Source: an uncultured Eubacteriales bacterium
GTDB taxonomy: Bacteria; Bacillota; Clostridia; Oscillospirales; CAG-272
Length of the DNA: 64,000 bases
Assembly (NCBI GenBank): GCA_948467545.1
Contig: CAOKER010000003.1
Span: 167,500 to 231,499 of the forward strand
Direction: 5' to 3'
Below, piece by piece: positions 9,028 through 16,565 of this stretch. The stretch's first letter is position 1. Each line of letters starts with the position of its first letter. The translations under genes and the position numbers were made by a program. The notes beneath the pieces were generated by a model, which saw nothing but the letters and a program-made list of their open reading frames with translations, was not told the DNA's origin and ran no database searches.

Positions 9028-9645
9028 TTATCGGTTGTTTTGTCGGTCGTCACAGCTTATATCAATAATGTCCGGCATTTGGTTTTTTACGATCTTCACC
9101 ATACTGATTGCCGAACATAAATTGAGAATACCTTCGGCAAACCATGATATGCCCAGCAATATAACAAGAGTACGGGCTCCTTTGGAAGGTCGGAATACAA
9201 GCAGTATACCGATTATTACGGTTATTACGGAAAGCGTTAAAATAAGCCACCACTTTTGTATACCGAAATTTTTTGCATCAAGCGAAATTTGAATTTTAAA
9301 CAAACCTTCAGCAGTGATCAGAAATCCGAGAGATATACAAATAAAATTTATTGTATCGGATGGCTTTAAAAGAATAATCAGTCCTATAATCAGCGTCAAA
9401 ATACCAAACTGCAGGTCGTATTGAAATGCAAGCCGGTAAAGATCTTTTGAAAAATATCCTATTAGCTTCACAATTCCAAAGATTAGCATTGCGATACCGC
9501 AGAATATCCCGATTATATTCAGTGAAAAATCGGGATGTACCATCATAATTATTCCAACCGAACAAAATGCGGCGGATATTAAAATGTAACCGATTTTCGC
9601 AATTCGCATCGGGGCGATGGAACGCATTTTCATAATAAATACCAT
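9028..9645 (-). CDS. DUF308 (HdeD-like) membrane protein
   Basis: A 205-residue integral membrane protein with about six helices arranged as three repeated pairs, matching the DUF308/HdeD family (repeats of GIxxLIxGxxxLxxP type, e.g. FGILTLIIGLIILLKP and VIIGILLVFRPSKGA). It is the first gene of the operon, ending 28 bases before the MMPL start. The role in the family is poorly known; HdeD is linked to acid stress. Here it may assist the exporter. A second in-frame ATG at 9633 is possible. Confidence 0.85.
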   Translation of the reverse strand: MVFIMKMRSIAPMRIAKIGYILISAAFCSVGIIMMVHPDFSLNIIGIFCGIAMLIFGIVKLIGYFSKDLYRLAFQYDLQFGILTLIIGLIILLKPSDTINFICISLGFLITAEGLFKIQISLDAKNFGIQKWWLILTLSVITVIIGILLVFRPSKGARTLVILLGISWFAEGILNLCSAISMVKIVKNQMPDIIDISCDDRQNNR

Positions 9646-9707
9646 GTCTCTTTTTTACAAGGGACTTCCTTTCAGTGGGTAAAAAGAATATTATGTATTA
9701 TGCTTAA

Positions 9708-9736
9708 ATTATAGATTAAAGAAGCCTTTTTGAAAA
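9708..9736 (-). promoter_or_regulatory. Promoter of the DUF308-MMPL-YhgE operon
   Basis: On the minus strand TTTTCA is followed after exactly 17 bases by TATAAT, and the operon begins about 60 bases downstream. The -10 matches the consensus fully; the -35 matches four of six. Confidence 0.6.
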
Positions 9737-9743
9737 CAGTCAG

Positions 9744-9818
9744 GACAAATGCGGCTGCCTAAAAAATAGATAGGAGTATTTATCTGTACAAAAAACAGAC
9801 AAAAAGGGCCATTTGTCT
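9744..9818. promoter_or_regulatory. Candidate TetR operator cluster
   Basis: Three copies of a RGACAAA motif lie just upstream of the operon promoter: plus strand near 9744, plus strand at 9797-9803, and minus strand at 9818-9812. The last two form an inverted repeat AGACAAA-N8-TTTGTCT. The adjacent divergently read-out of TetR control makes this the natural binding site. Confidence 0.5.
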
Positions 9819-9863
9819 ATAAATTATCAGTTTATAGTTACGATTAATTTATTATAATTCGCG

Positions 9864-9895
9864 AAAAAAAACATTGCCGCTGTTTTCGGCAATGC
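9864..9895 (-). terminator. Terminator of the TetR gene
   Basis: CATTGCCG and CGGCAATG (9872-9879 and 9887-9894) form a stem and, on the minus strand, are followed by eight T. It separates the TetR gene from the membrane operon behind it. Confidence 0.85.
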
Positions 9896-9904
9896 TTTTA
9901 ATAA

Positions 9905-10465
9905 TCATATTTGGTTTTTTAGTTTTTGGGCGATGTCAACTGCCATATCAATCTTGAGACGGAATATTTTTTTGAAAGCCAGTGAGTATTCTTCCTTCAA
10001 TCCGTGATTCAGCCAATCTATAACTAATCCGAAACATACGCATTTATAGTAGTTGATTATGGTGATTTTATCGTCTGTGCTTATGTTTTCATCAGCTAAC
10101 GCAGTGTCGAGATAATTCTGAACAAAATATTGACTTGTCTTCATCAAATACTGTTCAAAAACATCTCGGCTTACAGAACGGTAAATATGCATAATTGCGC
10201 GCCTGCGGTTGGACGCAAACTCCGTAACTGCGTCAAAGCATTCGACTATAGTATTAACAGAGGAGTATTTTTGAATGACGGAATCTGATTCCTCTTTAAT
10301 TATTTCTTCTATCAGTGCCGGGAGATCCTGAAAATGATAATAAAAGGAGTTTCGGTTGATTCCGCATTCTTCAACTATATTTTTTACGGTTATTTCGTTA
10401 AGCGGTTTTTCGTCCAGTAACTTTAGAAAGGTATCTTTGATTGCTTTGCGTGTGAAATTTGGCAC
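9905..10465 (-). CDS. TetR-family transcriptional regulator
   Basis: A 186-residue regulator. Residues 1-50 hold the TetR helix-turn-helix (LNEITVKNIVEECGINRNSFYYHF). The rest is the all-helical ligand-binding and dimer domain. The start codon is GTG, supported by AAGGAGAG 11 bases upstream. A terminator ends the gene before the DUF308-MMPL-YhgE operon, which has its own promoter and RGACAAA repeats, so the protein most likely represses that operon until an exported or membrane-active ligand binds. Confidence 0.93.
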   Translation of the reverse strand: MPNFTRKAIKDTFLKLLDEKPLNEITVKNIVEECGINRNSFYYHFQDLPALIEEIIKEESDSVIQKYSSVNTIVECFDAVTEFASNRRRAIMHIYRSVSRDVFEQYLMKTSQYFVQNYLDTALADENISTDDKITIINYYKCVCFGLVIDWLNHGLKEEYSLAFKKIFRLKIDMAVDIAQKLKNQI

Positions 10466-10808
10466 TGAATATAACTCTCCTTTAGTTTGACATTTATAAT
10501 TATCTGTATGAAAAAATCGAACCGATTAAATTTTAACATATTTTTGCAAAAAAATCCACCCTGTTTTTTTAATAATAATATTTTATGATATTGTCATAAA
10601 TTCAATCTTATTAATCTTTTTTCTTAATTATATTAAAAGTCTTGTCAAGCGGAACGGATGTTTTTGCGTTGGGCTATATATGTTATGCTTGATTTTTCGA
10701 GATTTGAATAATTTGATATTGAAATGCCGATTTTATGCTTTCTGTCATTAATAAACAGCCGACTATTATATTTTGCTGAATTGTTTTTTATAATTTAATG
10801 TGTATTTA

Positions 10809-10837
10809 TTGACAAAATTCGATAAATATGGTATATT
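10809..10837 (+). promoter_or_regulatory. Sigma-A promoter for the ABC exporter operon
   Basis: TTGACA at 10809, 17-base spacer, TATATT at 10832: eleven of twelve consensus positions. The predicted transcript has a leader of roughly 340 bases before the first ABC gene. Confidence 0.7.
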
Positions 10838-11029
10838 TAAAATACTTATTAGTAGCTTTGCCGTCGATTCCGGCGGTATTAGCTGAACGCGGAATATTAA
10901 TAAAATATTTTCGTGTTTTAATAGATAGCTGTTATATAACTCTTAAAAGAAATATCCTCCTATTTTAATTTAAGTATCCTTTAGCAAAACTTGCAGTATA
11001 TTGTTATCGGTAGTATAACGGCTAAATTT

Positions 11030-11059
11030 AAGGCGGATAGAGCAGAATCTATCCGCCTT
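11030..11059 (+). repeat. Hairpin in the ABC operon leader
   Basis: AAGGCGGATAGA (11030-11041) pairs perfectly with 11048-11059 around a six-base loop. The following sequence is A-rich, not T-rich, so a plain terminator is unlikely. It could be an attenuator arm, an mRNA stabiliser or a dispersed repeat. Confidence 0.5.
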
Positions 11060-11190
11060 ATGATTTATAAAAAAAGACCGGAGTTCAAATAAAAAAGGCT
11101 ATGAAAATATGGCTGATTGATATTTTTTGCAGAGAAGCTTGGCGCTATAATCGAGCAAAATTTTTGTGTATAAAAGGTATAGGCATTGTT

Positions 11191-12972
11191 ATGAGTGCAA
11201 AGCGTAAAATGTTAAATTTTATATACTATTTCAAAAAAGCATGGAATAGTTCAAGGAGCTATTTACTGATAAACATATTAAGGAATTTTTTTAACGCTGT
11301 AATTTCTCTTTTTAATATCGCCGGTCTTGGTATAGTAATTGATGCTTTGTCATCCGGTAAATCTGAAAAGACGGTTTTGTTTTTCATTTTTATATATGTT
11401 GGTTTGAATCTAATGATTACATTGACAAATCAAGTAATTTTATTATTTGAAAACAATGTTATGCGTAAAACGAGTAATGTTATACAGTTTGCATATATGA
11501 AAGACAGTATTGATATTGACTATCATTATGTACAAAATCAGAAAATATTGAATTTAAAAAAGCGGTCTATGATAGCTCACCCGGTATTTTCGTTGAGTAT
11601 CTTGGGAGATATTTTTAATTACATTATTCAGATGGGCGGAATTGTCGTTATTTTTTTATCACTAAGTCCATTATTTATATTAATCATAATGTTTATGTCG
11701 GCCGTTCTTATTTGGCTTTCGATGTATACGCAGAAATGCGATTTTGATTTTAATACCGAAAAGGTAGAAAACGAGCGTAAACTTTCATATATCTATGATG
11801 TTATGACAAAGTATCAATATGCAAAGGAGATTCGGATAAATAATGCGAAATCATACATAAAGAAGAAATATACGGATATTTTTTCCGCACAGATAGTCAA
11901 GCTTAATCAGCTGTTAAAAAGAAAATTCGGCGTTAATCTGTTAAGTACTTTTATATCGGTACTGCAAAGCGCTGTAATGTATATATACTTTACATATCAA
12001 GCCTGCTATTTAAAAATAAATATTGCTCAGTATACTGTTATGCTTGCTTCCGCCACTCTTTTTACCGGAGTACTTCTCAAACTGTTTAAAGCCTTAGGTA
12101 CTGTTAACAACTGTTTGAAAGCCGCAGAATATTTACGGGAGTATGAGGATACGGTAAATAAAAACAGTAATTTAAACGGAAGCAATAATTTATCGGAAAA
12201 GAAGATAGACTTTTCAAATTCAGTCATAAGATTTGAAAATGTCTCCTTTAAGTATCCGGACACGTCATATTATATTTTAAAAAATATAAATGTTGAAATT
12301 TCGGAACACAAAAGACTTGGTATAGTGGGACTTAACGGCTCAGGGAAAACAACTTTTATAAAACTCATTTTGCGTATCTATACTCCTACAGAGGGTAAAA
12401 TTACATTAAACGGTATAAACATTTCCGATATTCCTTACAAGCAGTATTCGGAGCATTTGGGAGCAGTGCTTCAAGATTATTGTTTGTTTGCATACAGCGT
12501 GATAGAAAATATAGTTTTTGACGGTGTATATCATTCTGCCGCTTTAACGGATTGTATTTTTCAAAGCGGACTTGCAGAGAAAGTTAAAAATCTGCCAAAT
12601 GGAATTAAAACGTCTGTATATCGCGATTTGGACGATGACGGAATAGAATTTTCCGGTGGTGAGGGGCAGAAGCTGGCGATGGCAAGAATGCTCTATAAAA
12701 ATGCCGATATACTTATTTTAGATGAACCGTCAAGCGCCCTTGATCCATATGCTGAGTATGAGTTATTTACACATTTGAGTGATATTTCAAGAGGAAAAAC
12801 CACTATTTTTATCTCTCACCGACTGTCCTCGGTACAGTTTTGCGATAAAATTATAGTTTTAAACGAAGGGGCAATTATTGAAGAGGGAACTCATAAAGAA
12901 TTGCTTAACCGCAAAGGCTTTTATTCCGATTTATATTATTCGCAGGCGAAATATTATAGGAAAAAGAGGTAG
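11191..12972 (+). CDS. ABC exporter half-transporter, first subunit
   Basis: A fused membrane-ATPase half-transporter of about 593 residues. The N-terminal ~330 residues carry about six helices; the C-terminal NBD has Walker A GLNGSGKTT, Q-loop LQDYCLF, signature FSGGEGQK, Walker B ILILDEP and the H-loop SHRLSS. The second start (MSAKRK) is preferred because AAAAGG lies 13 bases upstream; the preceding 30 codons do not look like transporter sequence. The downstream gene encodes a second, related half-transporter six bases on, so the pair probably forms a heterodimeric exporter of drugs, lipids or peptides. Confidence 0.93.
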   Translation: MSAKRKMLNFIYYFKKAWNSSRSYLLINILRNFFNAVISLFNIAGLGIVIDALSSGKSEKTVLFFIFIYVGLNLMITLTNQVILLFENNVMRKTSNVIQFAYMKDSIDIDYHYVQNQKILNLKKRSMIAHPVFSLSILGDIFNYIIQMGGIVVIFLSLSPLFILIIMFMSAVLIWLSMYTQKCDFDFNTEKVENERKLSYIYDVMTKYQYAKEIRINNAKSYIKKKYTDIFSAQIVKLNQLLKRKFGVNLLSTFISVLQSAVMYIYFTYQACYLKINIAQYTVMLASATLFTGVLLKLFKALGTVNNCLKAAEYLREYEDTVNKNSNLNGSNNLSEKKIDFSNSVIRFENVSFKYPDTSYYILKNINVEISEHKRLGIVGLNGSGKTTFIKLILRIYTPTEGKITLNGINISDIPYKQYSEHLGAVLQDYCLFAYSVIENIVFDGVYHSAALTDCIFQSGLAEKVKNLPNGIKTSVYRDLDDDGIEFSGGEGQKLAMARMLYKNADILILDEPSSALDPYAEYELFTHLSDISRGKTTIFISHRLSSVQFCDKIIVLNEGAIIEEGTHKELLNRKGFYSDLYYSQAKYYRKKR

Positions 12973-12978
12973 GCTGTA

Positions 12979-14727
12979 ATGAAAAAAGATAAAAAATTAT
13001 CTGATATATTTGATATATATCAGATAATTATTAAATATGAACCTCTTTATTTTATTTTTTCACTACTTCAGATATTAACTTCTCCGTTGCTTACCTTCCT
13101 GACAGTCTATTTTCCCAAAAAATTTATTGAACAGCTGACATGCGGAACGTCTTATACCCGCATATTGAGCGGTATTTTAATATATATCTGTCTTCTGCTG
13201 ATAATTAACATAATAAATATATATTTTTCTAAAAAATGCTCATTGTACGGTGACAGGTTTTCCGGGAAAATCAAACTTAAAATCGGTACTCTTACAATGT
13301 CTGTTCCGCTGGAGTATATTGAAGGGGCACATTTCAGCGATAAGCTTTCTCTGTCGGGGAATGTTGCGCAAATTCTTAATTCTGTTAATATGTTTCAGGA
13401 CATTTTGTCTAATATAATAACGATAACAGGTCTTGCCGCAATAGTTATGCGTTTGGATGTTATGTTTGTTTTGTTGGTATGTCTGACATTAAGCATAAAA
13501 ATGCTGTTTGTCCGTTTGAATTATATACACAATAAAAAACGACGTTTAGAGTATGCCGCTAATGACAGACGCGGAAATTATTTAAATAATATTGTTTATT
13601 TTAATCAGGGTGCCGCCAAAGAATTGAGAATTAATAATCTCTCGGGCTGGATTATGAAAAAGGTTAAAGGTTACCGGGACGAAATGCTGAGTTTACAATA
13701 CGGTGATTTCAGAAGGTATGCAATTTTTGAAAGTATTTCTGCGGTAATAATGTCTCTTCAATCCTTTGTTATTTTATCGATTCTTTCTTTTAGAGTTATC
13801 GATAAATCAATAAGCATTGCCGATTTTACAATGTATTTTACGGCTGTTACAACTCTTTCATCGGCGATGTCATCAATTATTGTATCTGTTGGAGAATATA
13901 ATCGGCAGCAGTTGAATCTCTCCGATTATAAATCTCTTATAAAAAATACAGATATAGACCGTAAATATGTGTCTCAAAAATTATCTGATTATGATATAGT
14001 ATTTGAAAATGTATCATTTAAATATCCGAATACTAATACGGATATACTGAAAAATATAAATTTGCGTATTAACTTTGGTGAAAAACTGTCGGTTGTAGGG
14101 AAAAACGGTTCCGGCAAATCGACATTTGTAAAATTGCTATGCCGATTTTATCGTCCGACAAGCGGCAGAATAACTGTTGGAGGAATCGATATTTGGGAGC
14201 TCAGTCAGAATGAATATATAGAATTAATGTCCGCTGTTTTTCAGGATTATCAAAATTTTTATTTTACTCTCGGTGAAAATATCACAATGAATAAAGAAAA
14301 CGGTAATATAAACGAAATAGTAAAGGATATGGGGCTTGATGACTTCATAAAAAAACTTCCCGACGGTCTCGATACATATTTAACAAAAAATTTTGATGAG
14401 AGCGGAGTGGAACTTTCCGGCGGGGAGGGACAGAAGTTTGCGATTGCGCGAGCTGTGTATAAAAATTCACCTATATTAATTTTAGATGAACCGACTGCGT
14501 CTTTAGACGCCAAAGCAGAAAGTGAAATTTTTGACAGCTTTATAAAAGCTTCAAAAGGAAAAACAACTATTTTTGTATCCCATCGAATGGCATCATCAGC
14601 TGCTGCTGATAAAATTGTTTTTTTTAAAGACGGAGAAATAACCGAATACGGATCGCATAGAGAACTAATTGATAATCATAAAGATTATGAAGAAATGTTT
14701 AATATGCAGGCAGAACTGTATATATAA
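12979..14727 (+). CDS. ABC exporter half-transporter, second subunit
   Basis: A 582-residue half-transporter with six predicted helices and a C-terminal ATPase: Walker A GKNGSGKST, Q-loop FQDYQNF, signature LSGGEGQK, Walker B ILILDEPTASLD and H-loop SHRMAS. Both nucleotide-binding sites of the pair look catalytically intact, unlike heterodimers with one dead site. An AGAGG ribosome site lies nine bases before ATG. No peptidase C39 domain and no obvious peptide gene is nearby, so the substrate is unknown. A terminator follows. Confidence 0.93.
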   Translation: MKKDKKLSDIFDIYQIIIKYEPLYFIFSLLQILTSPLLTFLTVYFPKKFIEQLTCGTSYTRILSGILIYICLLLIINIINIYFSKKCSLYGDRFSGKIKLKIGTLTMSVPLEYIEGAHFSDKLSLSGNVAQILNSVNMFQDILSNIITITGLAAIVMRLDVMFVLLVCLTLSIKMLFVRLNYIHNKKRRLEYAANDRRGNYLNNIVYFNQGAAKELRINNLSGWIMKKVKGYRDEMLSLQYGDFRRYAIFESISAVIMSLQSFVILSILSFRVIDKSISIADFTMYFTAVTTLSSAMSSIIVSVGEYNRQQLNLSDYKSLIKNTDIDRKYVSQKLSDYDIVFENVSFKYPNTNTDILKNINLRINFGEKLSVVGKNGSGKSTFVKLLCRFYRPTSGRITVGGIDIWELSQNEYIELMSAVFQDYQNFYFTLGENITMNKENGNINEIVKDMGLDDFIKKLPDGLDTYLTKNFDESGVELSGGEGQKFAIARAVYKNSPILILDEPTASLDAKAESEIFDSFIKASKGKTTIFVSHRMASSAAADKIVFFKDGEITEYGSHRELIDNHKDYEEMFNMQAELYI

Positions 14728-14735
14728 ATAAAAAG

Positions 14736-14775
14736 TAGACCTTGTAAGCCGATTGACTTTTAAGGTCTATTTTCT
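14736..14775 (+). terminator. Terminator of the ABC exporter operon
   Basis: TAGACCTT (14736-14743) pairs with AAGGTCTA (14762-14769), followed by a T-rich tail. It lies eight bases after the stop. Confidence 0.7.
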
Positions 14776-14826
14776 TACAATATAAAATCTTTCTAAAATT
14801 TGTTGACAGTTATTCTATTGTATAAT

Positions 14827-15405
14827 TTAAATCAGGACTTCCTTTTCCACAAAATGTATCTTGTGAAGATTCCAGTATTTTTTATATATCCTATCGTCTT
14901 GCCCGTCAAGATTTAATTGATACATTCTGAATGTGACTAAGAAATTCTTGGGTTTCCAGTATTCTTCATAAGAGTAACAATATTTCATACCTATCTGCTG
15001 CATTACCCCTCCGCTTCTGGGATTATTTTTATCATGTGTTGCAGTAATGTAAGGTATATTATCTTTTTTTAATTGTTGAATAAGAGCTTTTCCTGCTTCG
15101 GTAACAATTCCTTTATGCCAAAACTCTTTACGAAGTGCATATCCAAAGTCATTATTGTCATCCGTATCAGATTTTATATAGCCGATTGGATAATTATCTT
15201 CTTTTAGACAAATTGCAAAATAATATTTCTTATTCGCAAAACGCCTTTCATAAAAGTTTTTTGTTTCTTCTATACTATTTACGGGAAACCAAGGTAAGAA
15301 AGTGTTAACCTCTTTATCTTTTAAAAGTAAATACAGGGTTTCTATATCGTCTTCTTTAAATTGTCTTAATATTAATCTTTCTGTTATAATTTGTGTTGTA
15401 ATCAT
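14827..15405 (-). CDS. GNAT-family N-acetyltransferase (RimJ/RimL type)
   Basis: A 192-residue protein starting with the family hallmark TERLILRQFKEDD and containing the acetyl-CoA-binding region (FGYALRKEFWHKGIVTEAGK, although the classic Q/RxxGxG/A is only partly conserved) and the typical HDKNNPRSGGVMQQIGMKY segment. It transfers an acetyl group from acetyl-CoA to an amine, in this family often a ribosomal protein, spermidine or an antibiotic. AAAGG lies nine bases before ATG. It is convergent with the ABC exporter and shares the terminator region, with no further neighbours in its direction. Confidence 0.88.
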   Translation of the reverse strand: MITTQIITERLILRQFKEDDIETLYLLLKDKEVNTFLPWFPVNSIEETKNFYERRFANKKYYFAICLKEDNYPIGYIKSDTDDNNDFGYALRKEFWHKGIVTEAGKALIQQLKKDNIPYITATHDKNNPRSGGVMQQIGMKYCYSYEEYWKPKNFLVTFRMYQLNLDGQDDRIYKKYWNLHKIHFVEKEVLI

Positions 15406-15574
15406 AATAAAATGCCTTTCTTTGTACTTTATGAAACCATTCCAACCGAATTAACTAATGATATTTATTATGGGCTGTATTACATGCGAAACATGAGCTA
15501 TCGTTTTTTCCTGTTATAGTATTTTTAGAATAAACACTATTTTATGGATATATCATTTAATCATACGTGGTATC

Positions 15575-15925
15575 TTATTTTTCCAATGCCATTTTCCATT
15601 TCGCGGCAATAATGTCCCCTTTCTTACAGCCCCATACAAGGAAAGCCGGAAACTTGGAGGAGAAAAGCCGACAAATATCCGAGACTGCGATTCGGAGCGG
15701 AGCCGGTAATTCGGCTATACAGCTTTCAGGATTAGGCTTTCCTGTTGGCGGCATAGACGGCGGAACGTGTTTTTCTTCAGCTATATCCGCAAGATGAACA
15801 ATGCCCGCCGAGCCGTCGTATTCAGTGATGCGCGCTTGCCGAATTTGCACGTCAACTCTGTTACCGCAGGAGATTTTTAACGAAAAGCCGTTCTTATTCA
15901 TTTCAGCAAAAGCCTTGACTTTCAT
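15575..15925 (-). CDS. Hypothetical protein, doubtful
   Basis: A 116-codon frame. The N-terminal half (VKAFAEMNKNGFSLKISCGN) has protein-like composition, but no Shine-Dalgarno precedes the ATG and no family is recognised. It follows a decayed gene on the same strand and may itself be debris at the left edge of the defense island. Confidence 0.3.
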   Translation of the reverse strand: MKVKAFAEMNKNGFSLKISCGNRVDVQIRQARITEYDGSAGIVHLADIAEEKHVPPSMPPTGKPNPESCIAELPAPLRIAVSDICRLFSSKFPAFLVWGCKKGDIIAAKWKMALEK

Positions 15926-15973
15926 ATATTTTTCATTGGAGGAGTGATAACGTTCTTTCTCATTGACGATGAT

Positions 15974-16257
15974 TTATATTTCTTTTAGGTCGCATATGTC
16001 GCATATGAGCGTTATATCAGCAAAACTCATTTATGGGAATACGGCTGTTAAAAAAGATATTTTTGCAGCTATGCGGTCCGCAGATGTCATCAACGCGACC
16101 TCTGCGATTCCCAAAGTCAACGCTCCCGTAACCTAACATAATAAAGAGCGACGGAGAATCAATCTTTACAGATATGTCAATGCGAAGCGGTAAACGATAG
16201 CGGTCAGGAGCTTCAATATAATATTGCCGTATGTTGAAATTTTTTTGCTTGTCTTAG
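15974..16257 (-). pseudogene. Remnant of a protein-coding gene, frameshifted
   Basis: Minus-strand sequence reads as good protein (RQYYIEAPDRYRLPLRIDIS, LFIMLGYGSVDFGNRRGR) until it meets TGA after PINEFC. Shifting one base continues as DITLICDICDLKEI and a stop. There is no start codon at the 5' end. It looks like the C-terminal half of a gene cut and frameshifted near the island border. Family unknown. Confidence 0.5.
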
Positions 16258-16297
16258 TAATTAAACATTATTCGCGGTTTATGTTGCTTATAATTCG

Positions 16298-16326
16298 TTG
16301 ACGCAAAAGCCGTTTACCTTTATAAT
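16298..16326 (+). promoter_or_regulatory. Promoter of the DpdA-like gene
   Basis: TTGACG, 17-base spacer, TATAAT: eleven of twelve consensus positions. Transcription would start near 16333, giving a leader of about 230 bases before the transglycosylase-like gene. Confidence 0.7.
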
Positions 16327-16348
16327 ATATAATGTGGAAGTTTTTTAC

Positions 16349-16411
16349 ATGATAACTAAAGATTTATGTGAAAGAATTAAGGAATTTCAAAGCAAAACAG
16401 ATTTGTGCTGA
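16349..16411 (+). CDS. Possible 20-codon leader peptide or truncated gene
   Basis: ATG preceded by GTGGAAG at eight bases opens a frame MITKDLCERIKEFQSKTDLC followed by TGA. The same frame continues for another 27 sense codons (SLSIAELTLHLSKQSEG). Either a short upstream ORF in the leader of the DpdA-like gene or the start of a gene killed by a nonsense mutation. Confidence 0.3.
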   Translation: MITKDLCERIKEFQSKTDLC

Positions 16412-16565
16412 GATAGATTTTCCTTAAGTATCGCAGAACTTACTTTGCATCTGTCGAAGCAGAGCGAAGGAATATTTTTATTTGGAATATAAAAAATCGA
16501 AGATGGTCTCGGTGTTTCTTTCAGAGTTTTATTTGTAGGTCTGAAATATATAAGGAGGAAAATCT

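Larger units (their letters stand above)
10466..11190. other. Long AT-rich intergenic region: TetR promoter side and ABC leader
   Basis: No clear conserved gene. It contains the TetR translation signals, a strong plus-strand promoter (10809-10837), a possible 46-codon frame at 10828-10968 with no good ribosome site and starting within that promoter, and a 12-bp stem hairpin (11030-11059). An ATG at 11101 in frame with the ABC gene is possible, but 11191 fits the local Shine-Dalgarno spacing better. Confidence 0.5.

Noticed and set aside
11101..11190. Thirty extra codons at the start of the first ABC subunit, or a separate peptide substrate
   Set aside because: The stretch has a poorly spaced ribosome site and no Gly-Gly or other leader-peptide cleavage motif. 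The start at 11191 fits local rules better, though not decisively.
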